Notes: generated from the letters alone by a model not told the origin. 64,000 nucleotides of DNA from Ligula intestinalis (GCA_036362985.1 JAYGXS010000004.1:34149397-34213396); one strand, 5' to 3'. Shown: positions 21,195 to 33,409, counted from the stretch's first letter. Numbers and translations: made by a program.

Positions 21195-22120
21195 TGTAGG
21201 GATAAAACCCCCATGGAACGTAGGATTTCGCCTGCATCTGCAAAAACTAAGCCCACTCCTACCCCTACTATTCCAAATGTGGTATCTGAGGTCGACGCAA
21301 GTTCACGTCCCTCCGGATCAGCGACAACGTTAAACTCACCCGAAACCTCACTCACAATCCTAACTTCTGAGGCCGACGCAAGTTAACGTCCCTCCGGATC
21401 AGGGATAACGATAATTTCACCCGCAATCCTAACTCCTGGCTCGAGTGAAATTCGTTCGCCTTCAGAGCGAACCTCGCCTGCTAAAGAGGCTTAACCTAAT
21501 AGACCTAAAAGTGCCCCCCGTAAATCGAAGCCAACAGCAAAAATCAGTAATTTACCTAATTATGGGAATCATACTAACATTTCAGCATCTACACCAGATG
21601 TAAGCACTCACGTTTTTACTTTTCCAATCCCCAAAATGGCCCACAATCCATAATTAATTCACTCTAATAATACTGTGAATAGCTTCTCGCAACCTTGTAT
21701 GCAATTTTCGAATGCCTGCCCTCCGACAAATTATGCTGACACTTCAGCGTCTACAGCAGATGTAAATACTCACGTTAGTTATTTTACAAACACGCAAATT
21801 GCCCAAAATCAACGCTTAATTTAATCTACTTATTATGATCATAGTCTTCCATACCCATTTAGGTCATTTGCGAACGTGCGTTTTCCGAAAAATAATGCTA
21901 ACTCTTATCATAATCCTATTTTACGATTGCCTCTTCCTTTTCTTACTCCACAAAACGAGCATCCTTTCCACAATTTTCAAGCAAATCTGCCGCCATACAA
22001 TAATCCTAATATATTTTACAATTATATTTCAGCTAATTGTAGACCACAGCAATCTTGCTTTCCGCCTTTTGTTTCTCTTATGCCGCTTCCCTGTCCGCCA
22101 CCAAGTTCTCCTTTTTTATA
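21195..22120 (+). pseudogene. A2 ORF1, C-terminal part
   Basis: Resumes with CRDKTPMERRISP and ends with CRPQQSCFPPFVSLMPLPC then PPPSSPFL, matching the A1 ORF1 ending. Inside are two short tandem duplications: GAGGYCGACGCAAGTT units at about 21288 and 21371, and the GCRTCTACANCAGATGTAA block at about 21583 and 21748. In-frame stops occur at about 21384 and 21492. Confidence 0.65.
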
Positions 22121-24990
22121 AATACGGATGAGCGTAACCTGCATCTCAGAAATACGCTCAGTATAGTTTCTCTGAATGCGAGATCAGTTGTAAATAAAAT
22201 GACAGAGCTCAGAACAGTAGCTTTTGAGCTTGATGCAGATGTCATTTGTATCACTGAGTTTTGGGCTCACTCTCTTATCTCTGACTCAACGCTCGCTATA
22301 GATAATTTCAGTTTGTACCGACAAGACCACATTGAAAAACTTGGCGGTGGTTGCCTTCTCTACATCTAATCATCTTTTGTACAGTTCCCGTTTCATCTGA
22401 GCATTTCGTCGTTTTGTGAGATGTCTGCTTTATTTCAGCCATCCTCCCGCACAATAAAAAAGCTGTAATTGGCTGTGTCTATAATCCCCCATGTTATTCT
22501 GGTAATGAAAGTGTGCTCTGTGAACTGTTTGCAAAATTTGCAGAGGCTGAAGTTGATGTAAAAATAATCATAGATGATTTTAATCTGTCAGACGTTGACT
22601 GGGAGGCAAATACTTGTCCGCCAAAATTTCAGAAAGTAGTAGAAACTATTAACTTTGTAAACATGTCACAACTGGTCAGTTCAGTGACTAGAAATGCGAG
22701 CATATTAGATTTAATTTTTACAAATGACGTCCACCCTCGCTTTATGAATTTTCATCGTGATCGCTTCACAAGTGACCACGCATTAATTCAGTGTTGTTTT
22801 CCAGTCTCTCTTTCTGCAAAGCTTGAGGTAAAATGCAATAACCTCGATTTTGTTAACGCAAACCATGAACTCATAAATGACTTCGTAAGAACTCTAGATT
22901 GGCATACTATTTTTCCAACTAATGATCCAATCTTTTTCAATGAACTTTTACAAAACCTTACAGAAAAAATTCTGACTTTTATCCCACTTAAGCCTATTAA
23001 ATCAAATTCAGCTTCCTCTACCGTTCCACATTTTCTCCAAAATAGACTTAAAAATATTACGGAAGCAACTTAAAGATCCGTCTAATAGCTCTTTGTCGGT
23101 GCTCTTAAGGAAAGCGCAAATATTTGAATAAGCGCTAAAAATAAGGCTTGCACGAGATAGGCGTAGAGAGTCCCTAACACTAAATGGTGCAAACTCTTCC
23201 AAATCCGTTGCTCAAATCTTCCGTTTTCGGTCATCCGCTAAGCTTCAGAAAGTCATTCCGCCTTTACTTGATAGTAGAAATCATTTTGTTACAGCGGATT
23301 TGGCCAAAGCAGAAATGTTAAATCCCTTCTTCGCCTAGTTCTCTACAATTGAGACTAGTCTAACACCCGAAATACCTCTGCTGTGTGATGCAAATCTCAC
23401 TACAATTGGTTTCTCACCTACAATTATTCATAAATAAATAGCTCGTCTCAACAATTCACATTCATTCAGGATGGATAACATTCCAAACTCATTTATAAAG
23501 CAATTCAGAGATTTTCATTTTTTACTGAGTAAATTATTTACAATGTTTCTCGAAAACGGTTTTTTCCTGATTCTTGGAAAACTTCTACTGTAATTCCAGT
23601 TTTTAAATCTGGTTCCAGATCTGACATTAAAAATTATCGCGGAGTTCATAAAACACCCTCTCTAGCTAAACTGTTTAAAAAATTAATCGCCAATAAAATT
23701 ACAGATTTTTGCATAAGCAATCAAATACTAAATATATATACCGGACCGATCTTGTGAAACATATCATATGTCTTTTCTTAATCTACTCACTTCTCTTCGT
23801 AACGATCATTTATCTGTGGTGGTCATCTATTTTGATCTTAGTAAGGCATTTGATAAAGAACCTCATAGAAGAGTTCTAGCCAATCTAAAGGCTATAGGAT
23901 TTTGTAGTCCTCTTATTGACTTTATTAGATCATATCTTTCTAATCGAAAACAACAGGTCTTAGTGTGGTCCTCATACTCTACCTCTACCGCTATTTAAAG
24001 CGGTGTCCTTCAAGGTACCGTTCTAGACCCCTGTTGTTCTTGCTTTATGTAAATGATATTTCAACAATAGTTAAACACTCTGAACCGTATATTTACGCAG
24101 ACAACTTGAAATATGTATGCTCCTTCTCTAATTCCACGGCTTAGCGATTCTTCGAACGCATTCATTCGGATTTGCACGCTCTATCTGCGTGGAGCTCCAC
24201 GTGGCAGATGGAGTTCTCGCCTTCTAAGGGCCAGTTCATGTGTTTTGGGCCTGAAAGGCTGCCACAGCCTATCATTTTTCAAGATTGCCCCATGACTGAA
24301 TGTTCTAACATTAAGGACTTAGGTTTAAGTTATACCAATAAATTAGATCTTTCACCTCACGCTGATAGAATTACAACAAAAGCTGCTCAGATATGCGGCT
24401 TCATCTCTTATAATTTCTACCTTCCCGAAATGAAGCTAAGACTTTATCGTATGTATGTGCTTCCTATTCTCGAATACAGTTGTCTATTCTTCGGTCTAAT
24501 GAACGAATCTAGCCATTCAACAATTGAAAGTGTCCAAAGAAGATTCACTAAAAGGGTCCTCTATCCGGTATTTTCAGATACTTCCTACTCAGATAGATGT
24601 GAGATAACGAAACTGAAACTTCTTTGGGTCAGGAGACTGGAAGCAGGTTTTTGTCTCCTGTTTCGCCTTAATAATAGTTCAAATCTCCCCAAGATTTCTG
24701 CCCTTACACCAGTTACTCGCCCTTACAACCTAAGATGTTCAACGTTGATAATACCTCCTCCTGCTTCTTCCACTTCTAAACGATCTCTATTTTTTGCTTC
24801 TAGGTATAGCTATCTTTGGAATAATTTTCCAATTGATATTCGGGCGTTGACTAGTTTATGTGCATTCAAGCGAAGACTGCACATTTATCTTAACACTGAA
24901 TCCATTAACCTTTGTTTTCCTCATCTTTTCCGGGCAGCTTTCTCCACGATCCCGAGAAAGGACCATCGGGAATTTAGGATCCCTTCTTGA
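22121..24990 (+). pseudogene. A2 ORF2: endonuclease and RT, broken
   Basis: Endonuclease blocks are TLSIVSLNARSVVNKM, DVICITEFWAHS, KIIIDDFNLSDVDWEANTC (GDFN has become DDFN), LDLIFTNDVHP and SDHALIQCCF. RT blocks are VVVIYFDLSKAFDKEPHRR, GVLQGTVL and YIYADNLKYV, where the palm DD is DN. The thumb is open at 24172-24990 (NIKDLGLSYTNKLDLSPHAD, MYVLPILEYSCLFFGLM). Many stops and shifts occur between 22369 and 24110. Confidence 0.75.
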
Positions 24991-25539
24991 AACTACCTTC
25001 CTCTGACTCTTGTCCCCCGGAATCAAGACGCAGTCTTCACGGCTCTCGTTTCACTGGCCATCAGACATCATCAAGGCCTTATATTTGGTCGCATCTCAGA
25101 CATTCCCAAAGATGTTCTTGTAGATTTGACGGACTTTTGGATCTCATACGGCGTTGCCCATCACGATCATAAACTGGTGGGTTCCCTATGTTCTATTATG
25201 CCGCACCGGTTTGGGAACCCGAGTGTAGTGCCGGGAACCCGTCTATACTAGTAATGTTTCGTTAACACCTATTGTTCTGCCCCACACTCAGCTTCGACTG
25301 AGTTTGCTTCCAACAGAGGCAGTAGGTATCACAATACATAGTCAGAATATAGATAACGATGTGGCTCATCTGTGTGTGCCCCTGAATTTCACTTTCCGCA
25401 TGACACTGCTATATTCTCTTTTTTTCGAATCTAACAAATTCGCTTCTAAACAGTTATGCTCGTCTTATAGCTATATACTACGGATTCTGTTTGTTAAACC
25501 AATTATTTCTAGTACTTCGTGTTATCGAATTTTTGGTTT

Positions 25540-25587
25540 ATTGATGAGGCCCATTGGGCCTGAAATATACAACTTATTATTATTATC
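25540..25587 (+). repeat. 3' end of A2: hairpin and TTA tail
   Basis: A perfect 6-bp stem with ATT loop (25546-25560) is followed after a short spacer by TTATTATTATTAT. CR1-type elements end in short tandem repeats rather than poly(A), which fits. The next base belongs to element D on the other strand. Confidence 0.65.
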
Positions 25588-25690
25588 TGGAGCTTTATAA
25601 GTTCTTGTAGAACAGTAACTTCCGTAAGGACAACAAAGTCGATGGTCGGAATCTCATCCACAGTGAAATTAAAACAAGTCAAATTTACTA
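25588..25690 (-). pseudogene. Element D RT fragment, upstream half
   Basis: The minus strand reads FTVDEIPTIDFVVLTEVTVL followed by QELIKLQ, the segment before the KSPGPD block of RT. It matches D' at about 16640-16715 and is continued at 16966 on the far side of A2. Confidence 0.65.
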
Positions 25691-26279
25691 AGGCAAATAT
25701 AAGCAAGCGCCTTTGAAATTCCTATTGGTACACAGTAGTTGAGAAATGCGTCAGCACAGCCAAATATTCAAAAGAAGGTCGTTAATTTAATTGAAGGTGA
25801 CTCTTCACTTGTTCCAAAGAATATCACAAGCCCGCAGGTCTAACTGAGAAAAAAGAGAAAACAGTCAAAAAACTCCGAAGACATGGCTCAGTATTCAAAA
25901 ATGGAATGTCATTTGTGTTTTTAGGAGAAAAACTGTCGCTCGTGGGAGCAAAGCATGTGATATGTAGGAATGGCATGCGGCTGTGAAGGTTGGCGCTACG
26001 CCAGGGGGCCCATCTCGACTAATTTCTTTATCCGAGGAGGGGACCGCAGAGCCAAGAGTACATCCAAAGAGCAGGAACTGCGACCACGATACACCCTCGC
26101 CAATTTCCGAGACCATCATCTACCCGAAGAAAACAGGAGAAGCCGCCACAATCGCAACTTTCGGTTTGTTATTGGTGGATATACGTGAGCTGCATGTATC
26201 TGGATCAATTTGGTGCAGAAAATGATTTCGTCGTTAAATACTACTCAAACGAAGCAAGTAATACCATAAGTATTTTATA
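25691..26279. other. No recognisable gene
   Basis: Open frames of 70-80 codons exist on both strands (about 25900-26225), but none shows a motif I recognise. They may be ORF1 sequence of an unidentified element. Confidence 0.4.
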
Positions 26280-26900
26280 AGAAATACAGTATTTACCTCG
26301 TCTGCAGTAAGATGAAAGCGGTCAACTGGTGTTAGAGTGAACATAACTATAGCCGTCTAGCTTCTTCTTAAAAACGTCAACCGAGACGGGCCTAAAAATC
26401 TCCACGGGTTGAGCGTTCCAAGCTTCAACCACTCTATTACAAAAGAAGAACTTTCATATGTCTAGTCTAGCCGCTGTAACATGTAATTTGAATGAATGAC
26501 CTCTTAAGTTCGTAGTTGTTGCTAACTCGAAGAAGTCGACAGGTAGAAGGCAGTGGTCGCGACCACGCATAATACGAAATGTCTGTATTAGATCACCACG
26601 CAGCTGCCAGTAACTTAAAGAAAACAGGCCGCGATTAGCTAAGCGTGTTTCGTAGGTTAATGACCCCTGTCCGGCCACAAGTTTATTTGCACGCCTGAAT
26701 TTAGGTCTTTCGTGGTCTAGGGTCTCCATGCTTGGATAGTGAACTCCAGTTTCGGCCGCAATTGTGAAGTTGACAGCGATCAACTCGGCCTCTCTAGTAA
26801 AAACCGACCGAAATAACCAGGATACATGTTCAGCCTTTTCATTGTTCTCGCAACGTTCGACACCACAATCCGTGTTTAGGAAAAGGATAGGGTCCATTTT
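26280..26900 (-). pseudogene. Element D1: CR1-like ORF2 with internal deletion
   Basis: The minus strand starts with an RT N-terminal block (FLNTDCGVERCENNEKAEHV, SVFTREAELI) and then jumps directly to the thumb (RRANKLVAGQGSLTYETRL, SYWQLRGDLIQTFRIMRG, VDFFELATTTNLRGHSFKL), and beyond a stop to FFCNRVVEAWNAQPVEIFR. The whole RT palm is missing. The thumb is close to element C. Confidence 0.7.
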
Positions 26901-27428
26901 TCGAGCGCATTGCCTAATGTCGTTGAAAGAGAGCTTCGGAGCTCATGCTGAGGATTTATTAGATCATCCTCGATGCTTTGGTGGTTGTTTTGTACAAGGC
27001 CCTTCACCTTATTTATCTGCGCCTTGTGCTTATTGTGTGACTCGAAGTCTTCTCCTTGAGGTAGGTTTGCCACGACTTTAGTTTACGATATATTACACTG
27101 TTCCGTGTGTTCGTAAGCAACCATGGCCTGTTGTCACTTTCTTTTTCTAAATAGGTCAGAATCTGGTGAATAGACCGTATACTACGGCCTTAAACACCGA
27201 CGAATCCCCGAGAATGCACCCGTTGAATGTTTCGCTCCAGTATAACCCACGCACTTGGATTTTCATTTGGGTCATATCTCTGCGCTATATGTTACGCCTG
27301 ACTGTCATGCTTCGATCGCTTACAGAAACGAGTGAATAATCCTAAAATAGTACTACGAGGTAACTTTTTTGAGAAGAGGTAAGAAAATTAAGATGGCCAC
27401 GCTGTTGTTGGCGCGTCGCCCTTCACTG
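26901..27428. other. No recognisable gene; upstream flank of LTR-2
   Basis: No coding region or repeat was recognised. The last four bases before LTR-2 (AGTC, 27429-27432) are its target-site duplication. Confidence 0.5.
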
Positions 27429-27432
27429 AGTC

Positions 27433-27852
27433 TGTGGTGGTCCTTTAATTACCCCTCTGTGTTCACACTTTTCGTCGCTTTCAATCTATGCGCCACCACT
27501 CGCGCACCTATGGCCAAATTCGCCGCAGCACCCAGTGAGACTCATCAGGCCTTGGCCGCAAACAATGCAAAGGTGACCATAGCGTGAAGTGTCAAGATCA
27601 TTTTTATGTCTAGCCTTTCCTCTCGCAAGCTATGCACCTTCTGCTGATTGGCTGGCGGGCGCATTCAGATCCCGTAACCCCTGCGCAGACTGACAGACCA
27701 GACACACTTCAACTGGCTTATTCACTGTGCGCACCTTGTTTCTGCAGAGCGTTTCGTTAGCTCCTTCTCACAGTACACCGTCCTACCTATTTGGTCTTAC
27801 TGCCTACTTGACTTGGGGAGCCTTCTGTAGTCGACGATCTCTCCCTTCAACA
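27433..27852 (+). repeat. 5' LTR of LTR-2
   Basis: Starts TGTGGTGGTCC and ends TTCAACA, 420 bp. It aligns without gaps to 31579-31998 at a constant offset of 4,146, with about 30 mismatches by eye. Confidence 0.92.
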
Positions 27853-27911
27853 CTGGTGACTCTCTCCTTACACGTTATTCTTCAAGTCTATGACATAGAC
27901 AACTACTGATC

Positions 27912-28310
27912 ATGGACAGTTTTCTAGCAGAATTTCAGTGCATTTTAGCGCCCACTTCTCACTCTGCTAGTGCCGCAACTTTTTCTCGAATGGCTGTAGA
28001 GCTTTTAGAGACGTATGGATTTTCCAAACCACCACCTGCCGCACTACCTAGTACTCCAGTTGTTTCTGTATCTCCACTCTCAGAGCTCAACGTTACTCTT
28101 GCGCAGCTTACCGCGCAAGTAGCTTCTCTTCAACACCAAAGAACCTTTTCACCTCCGAGCCCGCCGAAGTCATTTTCCCGGCATTTCCAGCCAACTTCGT
28201 CTGGCCCCACCTCATCCACCACATGCCATTATCACACCAATTTTGGTGTTTAAGCCCATCATTGCATCTCTCCTTGCTCCTTTATTTCCACTCGGAGCAA
28301 ATAGGTAAAT
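27912..28310 (+). pseudogene. gag: LTR-2 gag, internally deleted, stop inside the zinc knuckle
   Basis: Starts MDSFLAEFQC and reaches the nucleocapsid knuckle after only about 105 residues, against about 325 in LTR-1, so most of the matrix/capsid region is gone. The knuckle CHYHTNFGV is cut by TAA at 28251-28253 and continues AHHCISPC in the same frame, giving the same C-x2-H-x9-C-x3-C arrangement as LTR-1. The nonsense mutation inside the motif confirms decay. Confidence 0.8.
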
Positions 28311-31300
28311 TTGGTTCATGCGAAGCTTAATTCTACCAATCTTCCTGGCGTTCATAAACCCGGTCGCACCTTTTACATCTACGATGACAAAACTAGCAGA
28401 CGTTTCTTAATTGATACTGGTGCTCGATTCAGTGTTATTCCTCCTTCAACAGCTGACCGTCGGTCTCTTAACTCTGGCTTCTTTCTTCAGGCCGTCAACA
28501 TCTCGCCTATTGCCAATTTCGGTGCCTGTTCCCGCTCGTTGGAGACTGGTTTACGGCGTCTTTTCCCGTGGGTGTTTGTAATTGCTGACGTGCCCTGTGC
28601 TATACTTGGTGCAGACTTTCTCGCCATGTTATGTCCTATTGTCGACTGCCGTCGTTCCCGTTTACTTGACGAGACTACGAAACAGACTTTCCCAGGAATT
28701 CCTTCATCTGAAGTGTCCCACAAACTCGCCGTCTTGGACCCTGATCCTGGTAGTCCATTTCGCCAACTTCTTGCGAGATATTCTGGTCTCACTCGTCCCA
28801 CCTTCCGTGTTTCAACACTACCCCACGAGGTTCTTCACCATATCCGGACGACTGATCCTCCTGTCTTCTCTCGCCCTCGCTGTCTCGCGCCTGCATGACT
28901 AACTGCTGCCAAGGCCGAGTTCGAGCATATGCTCCAGATGGACATTGTTCATCAATCTGAAAGCCCAGGGGCCTCCCCTCTTCATATGGTCTCTAAGGCG
29001 GATTCTGGCGACTGGCGTCCCTGTGGTGATAACAGGGGGTAAAAGCAACGTCCCTAACCCGGACCGCTACCCAGTTCTGCATCTTCAGGACTTTGCCGGT
29101 GCTTTATTCGGCAAATCCATGTTTTCGAAGCTAGACCTGGTCTGGGCCTTCCATCAGACTCCTTTTGCCACGGAGGACATTTCCAAGACAGCCGTCACCA
29201 CCCCATTTGGCCTCTTTGAGTTATTGCGAATGCCGTTTGGACTTCCCAACGCCTCCCAAACCTTCCAGAGGTTTGTTGACAGGGTACGCTACGCTTTGTC
29301 TATGTCTATATTAACGACCTCTTGGTGGCCAGCTCTACCACCGAAGCCCACATGGAGCATCTTGCAACGGTGTTTGACCGCCTTAAGCAATATGACGTCG
29401 TCCTCAACCCGTACAAGTGTGTCTTTGGCGTTCCCTCTCTTTAGTTTCCTGGACACCTAGTTGACACCAACGGCATCCATCCTCTCCTTTCCAAGGTTGC
29501 AGCAATCCGCGATTTCACGCCTCCTTCTTCAAAGCGTCAACTTCGGCGATTTTTGGGCATAGTTAATTTTGACCGCCAGTTTCTTCCGAACTGTGATGAC
29601 GCCATTTTGTCACTCACGAACCTCCTTTCGGGTGCCAAAAGGTTCGTTCGATTTATCTTCCAAAGCCCTTGCTGCTTTCGACAAGGTTAAGGGTACCCTA
29701 GCGGATGCCGTCCTCTTGACGCACCCAGACCCTGATGCTCCCATCTCACTCATGGTTGATGCTTCTAATGTTACAGTCGGCTCGGTTCTCCAGCAGCATC
29801 TTGCAGGTCAGAACCAATATTAAGCCTTCTTCTCTAGGAGGTTGAAATCTGCCGAATTGCACTGCAGCACATTTGAACGGGAGCTCCTCGCTGTCTGCCT
29901 CGCCGTGAAACACTTCCAGCACTCGCTCGAGGGCAGATAATTCACAGTTTTCTCTGACCGCAAGCCACTTTGTTTTTTCTTGAATTCCCAATTAGACAAG
30001 TTGAATCCCCGGGAGATTCGCCAGTTGGAGTAGATTTCTCAGTTCACCTCAGATATCCGCCATATCGGTGGGTCACGCAATGAAGTGGCTGATGCATTGT
30101 CCAGGCCTTCTATTGGTCATTTGCAACTGACTCCTGGGATCGACCTCGCTAAGATGGCTGTCGAACAACGTTGTGTTGCTTCACCCTGTGACGAGGATGT
30201 TTCCGGACTCCAACTCCAGGAGTTGCCGCTGACTACTGGCAACGGTACAATTCTTTGTGACGTTTCTACCGCCACTCATCGCCCCTTTGTGTCACCATCC
30301 CTCCGACGCAATGTGTTCTCCTCCCTGCACAACCTTTTTCACCCTGTGAGTCGAGCCACCGAAAAGCTGTTTTCTTGCCGCTGTGTTTGGCCTGGGATAC
30401 AGAAGGACCTGAAAAAATTGGACTCAGGCTTGCCTCGCTTGTCTACGGAGTAAGGTTCACCGGCACAACAAGGCACCTATTGGCGCCTTCCCCCGTCCTG
30501 ATGCAAGGTTTAGTCACGTTCATGTGGATATCGCAGGCCCCTTGCCTCCATCGAATGGTTTAAGCTATCTCCTCACTTGTGTGGCTCGATTCACCCGATG
30601 GCCGGAGGCTAGCCCTCTCCCGAATATCGAAGCTATACGGTCGCCAAAGCCTTTTGCAGTCGTTTGGTTGCCATATTTGGCGTTCCATCCACAATCACGA
30701 CTGACAGTGGTGCTCAGTTCGAGTCTAAACTCTTCCAGTCTTTACTCGCCTGTTTAGGCTGTACTCGCATCCGCACTACAGCCTATCATCCGGCTGCCAA
30801 CGGGATATTCGTGCGGTTCCACCGCTCATAAAAGTCCTCCCTACGCGCTGCGGTCGATCCGGAGAACTGAACGGACCACCTTCCCTTTATCTTGCTGGGC
30901 ATCCGTTCCTCCTTCAAGCCGGACCTTGACTGTTCCGCCGCTGAACGGGTGTTCGGCGCCCCTGTCCGATTTCCCGGTGAGCTTATCTCACCAACCCCTC
31001 CAAATGCAGTCGAGGATCCTACCAACCTCCTGCACCGTATCCGGCAGTTAACATGCACGCTTTTCCCGGTTCCGCCCAGGCCCACCATCTCCAATTCTTA
31101 CCTCAAAAAGGACTTGGCGACGTGCTCACATGTCTTTTTACGATGTGATAGAGTTCGCCGGCCGCTAGAACCTCCCTTTGATGGCCCGTTCAGGGTTATC
31201 TCTCGCGGTGAGAAGACCTTCCGCATCCTTCGCGGAACACGAGAGGAGGTCGTGAGCGTGGACAGTATCAAAGCCGCTGTACCGGACATTCCGCCGGACG

Positions 31301-31517
31301 AGCCCTCTGATTCAATTTTTCCACTCCCCAACCCTTTATTCCTCCGTCCCGTTTGCTACCTCTTCCATCATATCCACTGCCATCGACAATTACTCCTTCC
31401 GCATTAACCTCCAACATTCCCGCCACAAACCACTCTAGTCCTGCACCTCCTGCATACATCACCCGCAATGGACGTCACGTTCAATTTCCTGACCAACTTG
31501 TCGCTCGGCATTTTTAG
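28311..31517 (+). pseudogene. pol: LTR-2 pol: protease, RT, RNase H, integrase (broken)
   Basis: Protease: RRFLIDTGARFSVI and AILGADFL (28311-28700). A TGA at 28896 precedes RT. RT blocks: VSKADSGDWRPCGD, FSKLDLVWAFHQTPF, TPFGLFELLRMPFGLPNASQ, then VYVYINDLLVAS, where the usual YIDD is YIND. RT connection and RNase H: FLGIVNFDRQFLPN, ISLMVDASNVTVGSVLQQHL, ELLAVCLAVKHF, NEVADALSRPS. Integrase: FHPVSRATEKLF, VDIAGPLPPSNGLSYLL, TTDSGAQFES and TAYHPAANGIFVRFHR, in which the catalytic Glu position is Val. The C-terminal chromatin-side region ends with TRNGRHVQFPDQLVARHF and a TAG at 31517. At least eight frameshifts or stops were seen. Confidence 0.88.
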
Positions 31518-31578
31518 ACTTTTGTATTTCCTTCGGCGTTGTTTTCTTTACGCCGCCTTCGGTCTAGCCAGGGGGTAC

Positions 31579-31998
31579 TGGGGCGGTCCTGTTATTATCC
31601 CTCTGTGCTCACACTTTTCGTAGGTGTCAATCTATGCGCCGCCACTCGCGCACCTATGGCCAAATTCGCCGCAGCACCCAGCGAGACTCATCAGGCCTTG
31701 GCCGCAAACAATGCAAAGGTGGCCATAGTGTGAAGTGTCAAGATCATTTTTATGTCTAGCCTTTCCTCTCGCAAGCTATGCACCTTCTGCTGATTGGCTA
31801 GCGGGCGCATTCAGATCCCGTAACCCCTGCGCAGACTGACAGACCAGACACACGTCAACTGGCTTATTCACTCTGCGCACCTTGTTTCTGCAGAGCCTTT
31901 TGTTAGCTCCTTTTCACAGTACACTGTCCTACCTATTTGATCTTTTTGACTTCTTGACTTGGGGAACCTTCTCTAGTCGACGATCTCTCCGTTCGAAA
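31579..31998 (+). repeat. 3' LTR of LTR-2
   Basis: Starts TGGGGCGGTCC right after the tract AGGGGGTAC and ends TTCGAAA, so the terminal CA of the left copy has become AA. Same length as the 5' LTR. Confidence 0.92.
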
Positions 31999-32002
31999 AG
32001 TC

Positions 32003-33399
32003 TAGTTGGAAATTTGACTGTTACTTTTGGATGAAGTTTTGGACTCTGAGTAGTAGTCGACGATCAAAGGTTACTTCTGAGCCTAAGCGCAGGCCTGAAA
32101 TGCCAGTCGATATGTGGAATATTGGAGTCACTCATAATCATGACATCGCAAAGCAAACGCCTCAATTTCATCTATCAGACTAGCATCTGACTGTGGGTCG
32201 TTTGATCATGGTCGCTAAATTATCAGGATGTCAAGGGCTTATGACCCCGGGGTTCTAACGGTGCGCCAATTGGCCTGTACACTGCCTGAGAATTTCTCAA
32301 TTTTTCTCCGACACGGTCAGACCATGTGTAACATAAGTGAGCACACGCCACCTTGACGGCCAGCTCTAGGTTTTCGGAGCAACTGAAAACCGCAGAGGGA
32401 AACTTCCTGATCTATACCTTCGTGGACAACCATTTTCCTGTTTCAGAGATGAAATCTGGTACTACTCGGCATGCTTGGACCCTAAGCTCGTCTTATTTAG
32501 AGAGAAGCCTTTGATAATTTGGGTTTATCCCTGTGCTGTTCGTCGTTCTTTGTATAAGGGGCTGGTTCAAGAGAAACGTGATATTATTTTAAAATACGAT
32601 TCCATTGACGAGTGCCAGATTTTTCTCGACACAAAACCTGCCAACTGCTGGTTAATGAAACCGCTTTACCCATTGATGTCCTATGTGGCAGACCATTGTT
32701 TCCCATAATCTACACATCTGGCACTACCTTGCTAGTATCGCATAATCACTTCTGTTTGCGAGACTAAAATAGTTCAGGACGGACTCATAATTTTTTCAAT
32801 TCGATAGAAGCACGGTTGAATTCCTGTCTCGATCAGCCGGTTAGACCTGGCTTTTTATTCTCCTAAGTTATCGCTTCCTTTGAGACATTGATACGAAAGC
32901 GTGTACACATTTGGACTGCTTCAGAGGATATAAATATACCGGTTAATTACTGTGCCAGTGTTCCGTAATCACGTCTAAAGCAATAATTTTGCAGAGAAAA
33001 CCACTTTTAGTCACAAGCGCAGAGGAAAATAGATGACATACCCCAACTGAAAACGTTCACACAATTCATTGTAAACAAACATCGCTATTGTCTACGAAGC
33101 TTTTGTGTGACTGTGCTTCTTTTTACACGGATCGCATGCACTTTCAACAACAAAATATTCCAATATCAGCGGCTCATTTCTCGGTTTGGGATCCGACAGT
33201 TGCGGTCCAATGACTTGCCGTCATCGCTGGTTTATTAGGGTTGTTTTCAATAAATAAACTTTATATTTTAGGTCCGGAGGGCCTCGTCATTGCCTTACGG
33301 CCTAATCTTTGTTCTTAATGTCCACAACTGCTTACGATGCAATTTTTCCTTTCATACGCCTTCATAGTATTTTAAAAATTTCAAGGTAAACATCAGCTG
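32003..33399. other. No recognisable gene; upstream of RPL5
   Basis: Only short open frames (for example 32475-32708 plus) without recognisable motifs. It should include the RPL5 promoter, but no core element could be assigned. Confidence 0.45.
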
Positions 33400-33409
33400 N
33401 NNNNNNNNN
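33400..33409. other. Assembly gap (10 N)
   Basis: Ten undetermined bases, only 41 bp before the RPL5 start codon. The true length of the missing sequence is unknown, so the 5' untranslated region and promoter may be incomplete. Confidence 0.99.

Larger units (their letters stand above)
16967..25587 (+). mobile_element. CR1-like retrotransposon A2, near full length, interrupted by B2
   Basis: Without the B2 insertion it is about 5.5 kb: a 5' region with tandem CATAGCCTC repeats (17160-17510), ORF1 (from about 17690), ORF2 (22121-24990) and a 3' untranslated region ending with a hairpin (AGGCCC-ATT-GGGCCT, 25546-25560) and a short TTA repeat tail. Both ends are fixed by the RT of element D, which is contiguous when A2 is removed. 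I see no clear target-site duplication. Numerous stops and frameshifts are present. Confidence 0.8.
27433..31998 (+). mobile_element. Gypsy/CsRn1-like LTR retrotransposon LTR-2, complete but inactive
   Basis: 4,566 bp bounded by two 420-bp LTRs and by AGTC on both sides (27429-27432 and 31999-32002). After the left LTR comes a primer-binding site starting TGGTGAC (27854), then a shortened gag, protease, RT, RNase H and integrase in broken frames, and a purine-rich tract AGGGGGTAC just before the right LTR. The coding region matches LTR-1 where both exist. Frameshifts, stops and catalytic substitutions (YIND in RT, integrase Glu to Val) show it cannot move by itself. Confidence 0.92.

Noticed and set aside
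21138..21386. Plus-strand open frame of 82 codons
   Set aside because: It crosses the B2/A2 junction at 21194, so it joins B2 antisense to A2 ORF1 and is not a gene.
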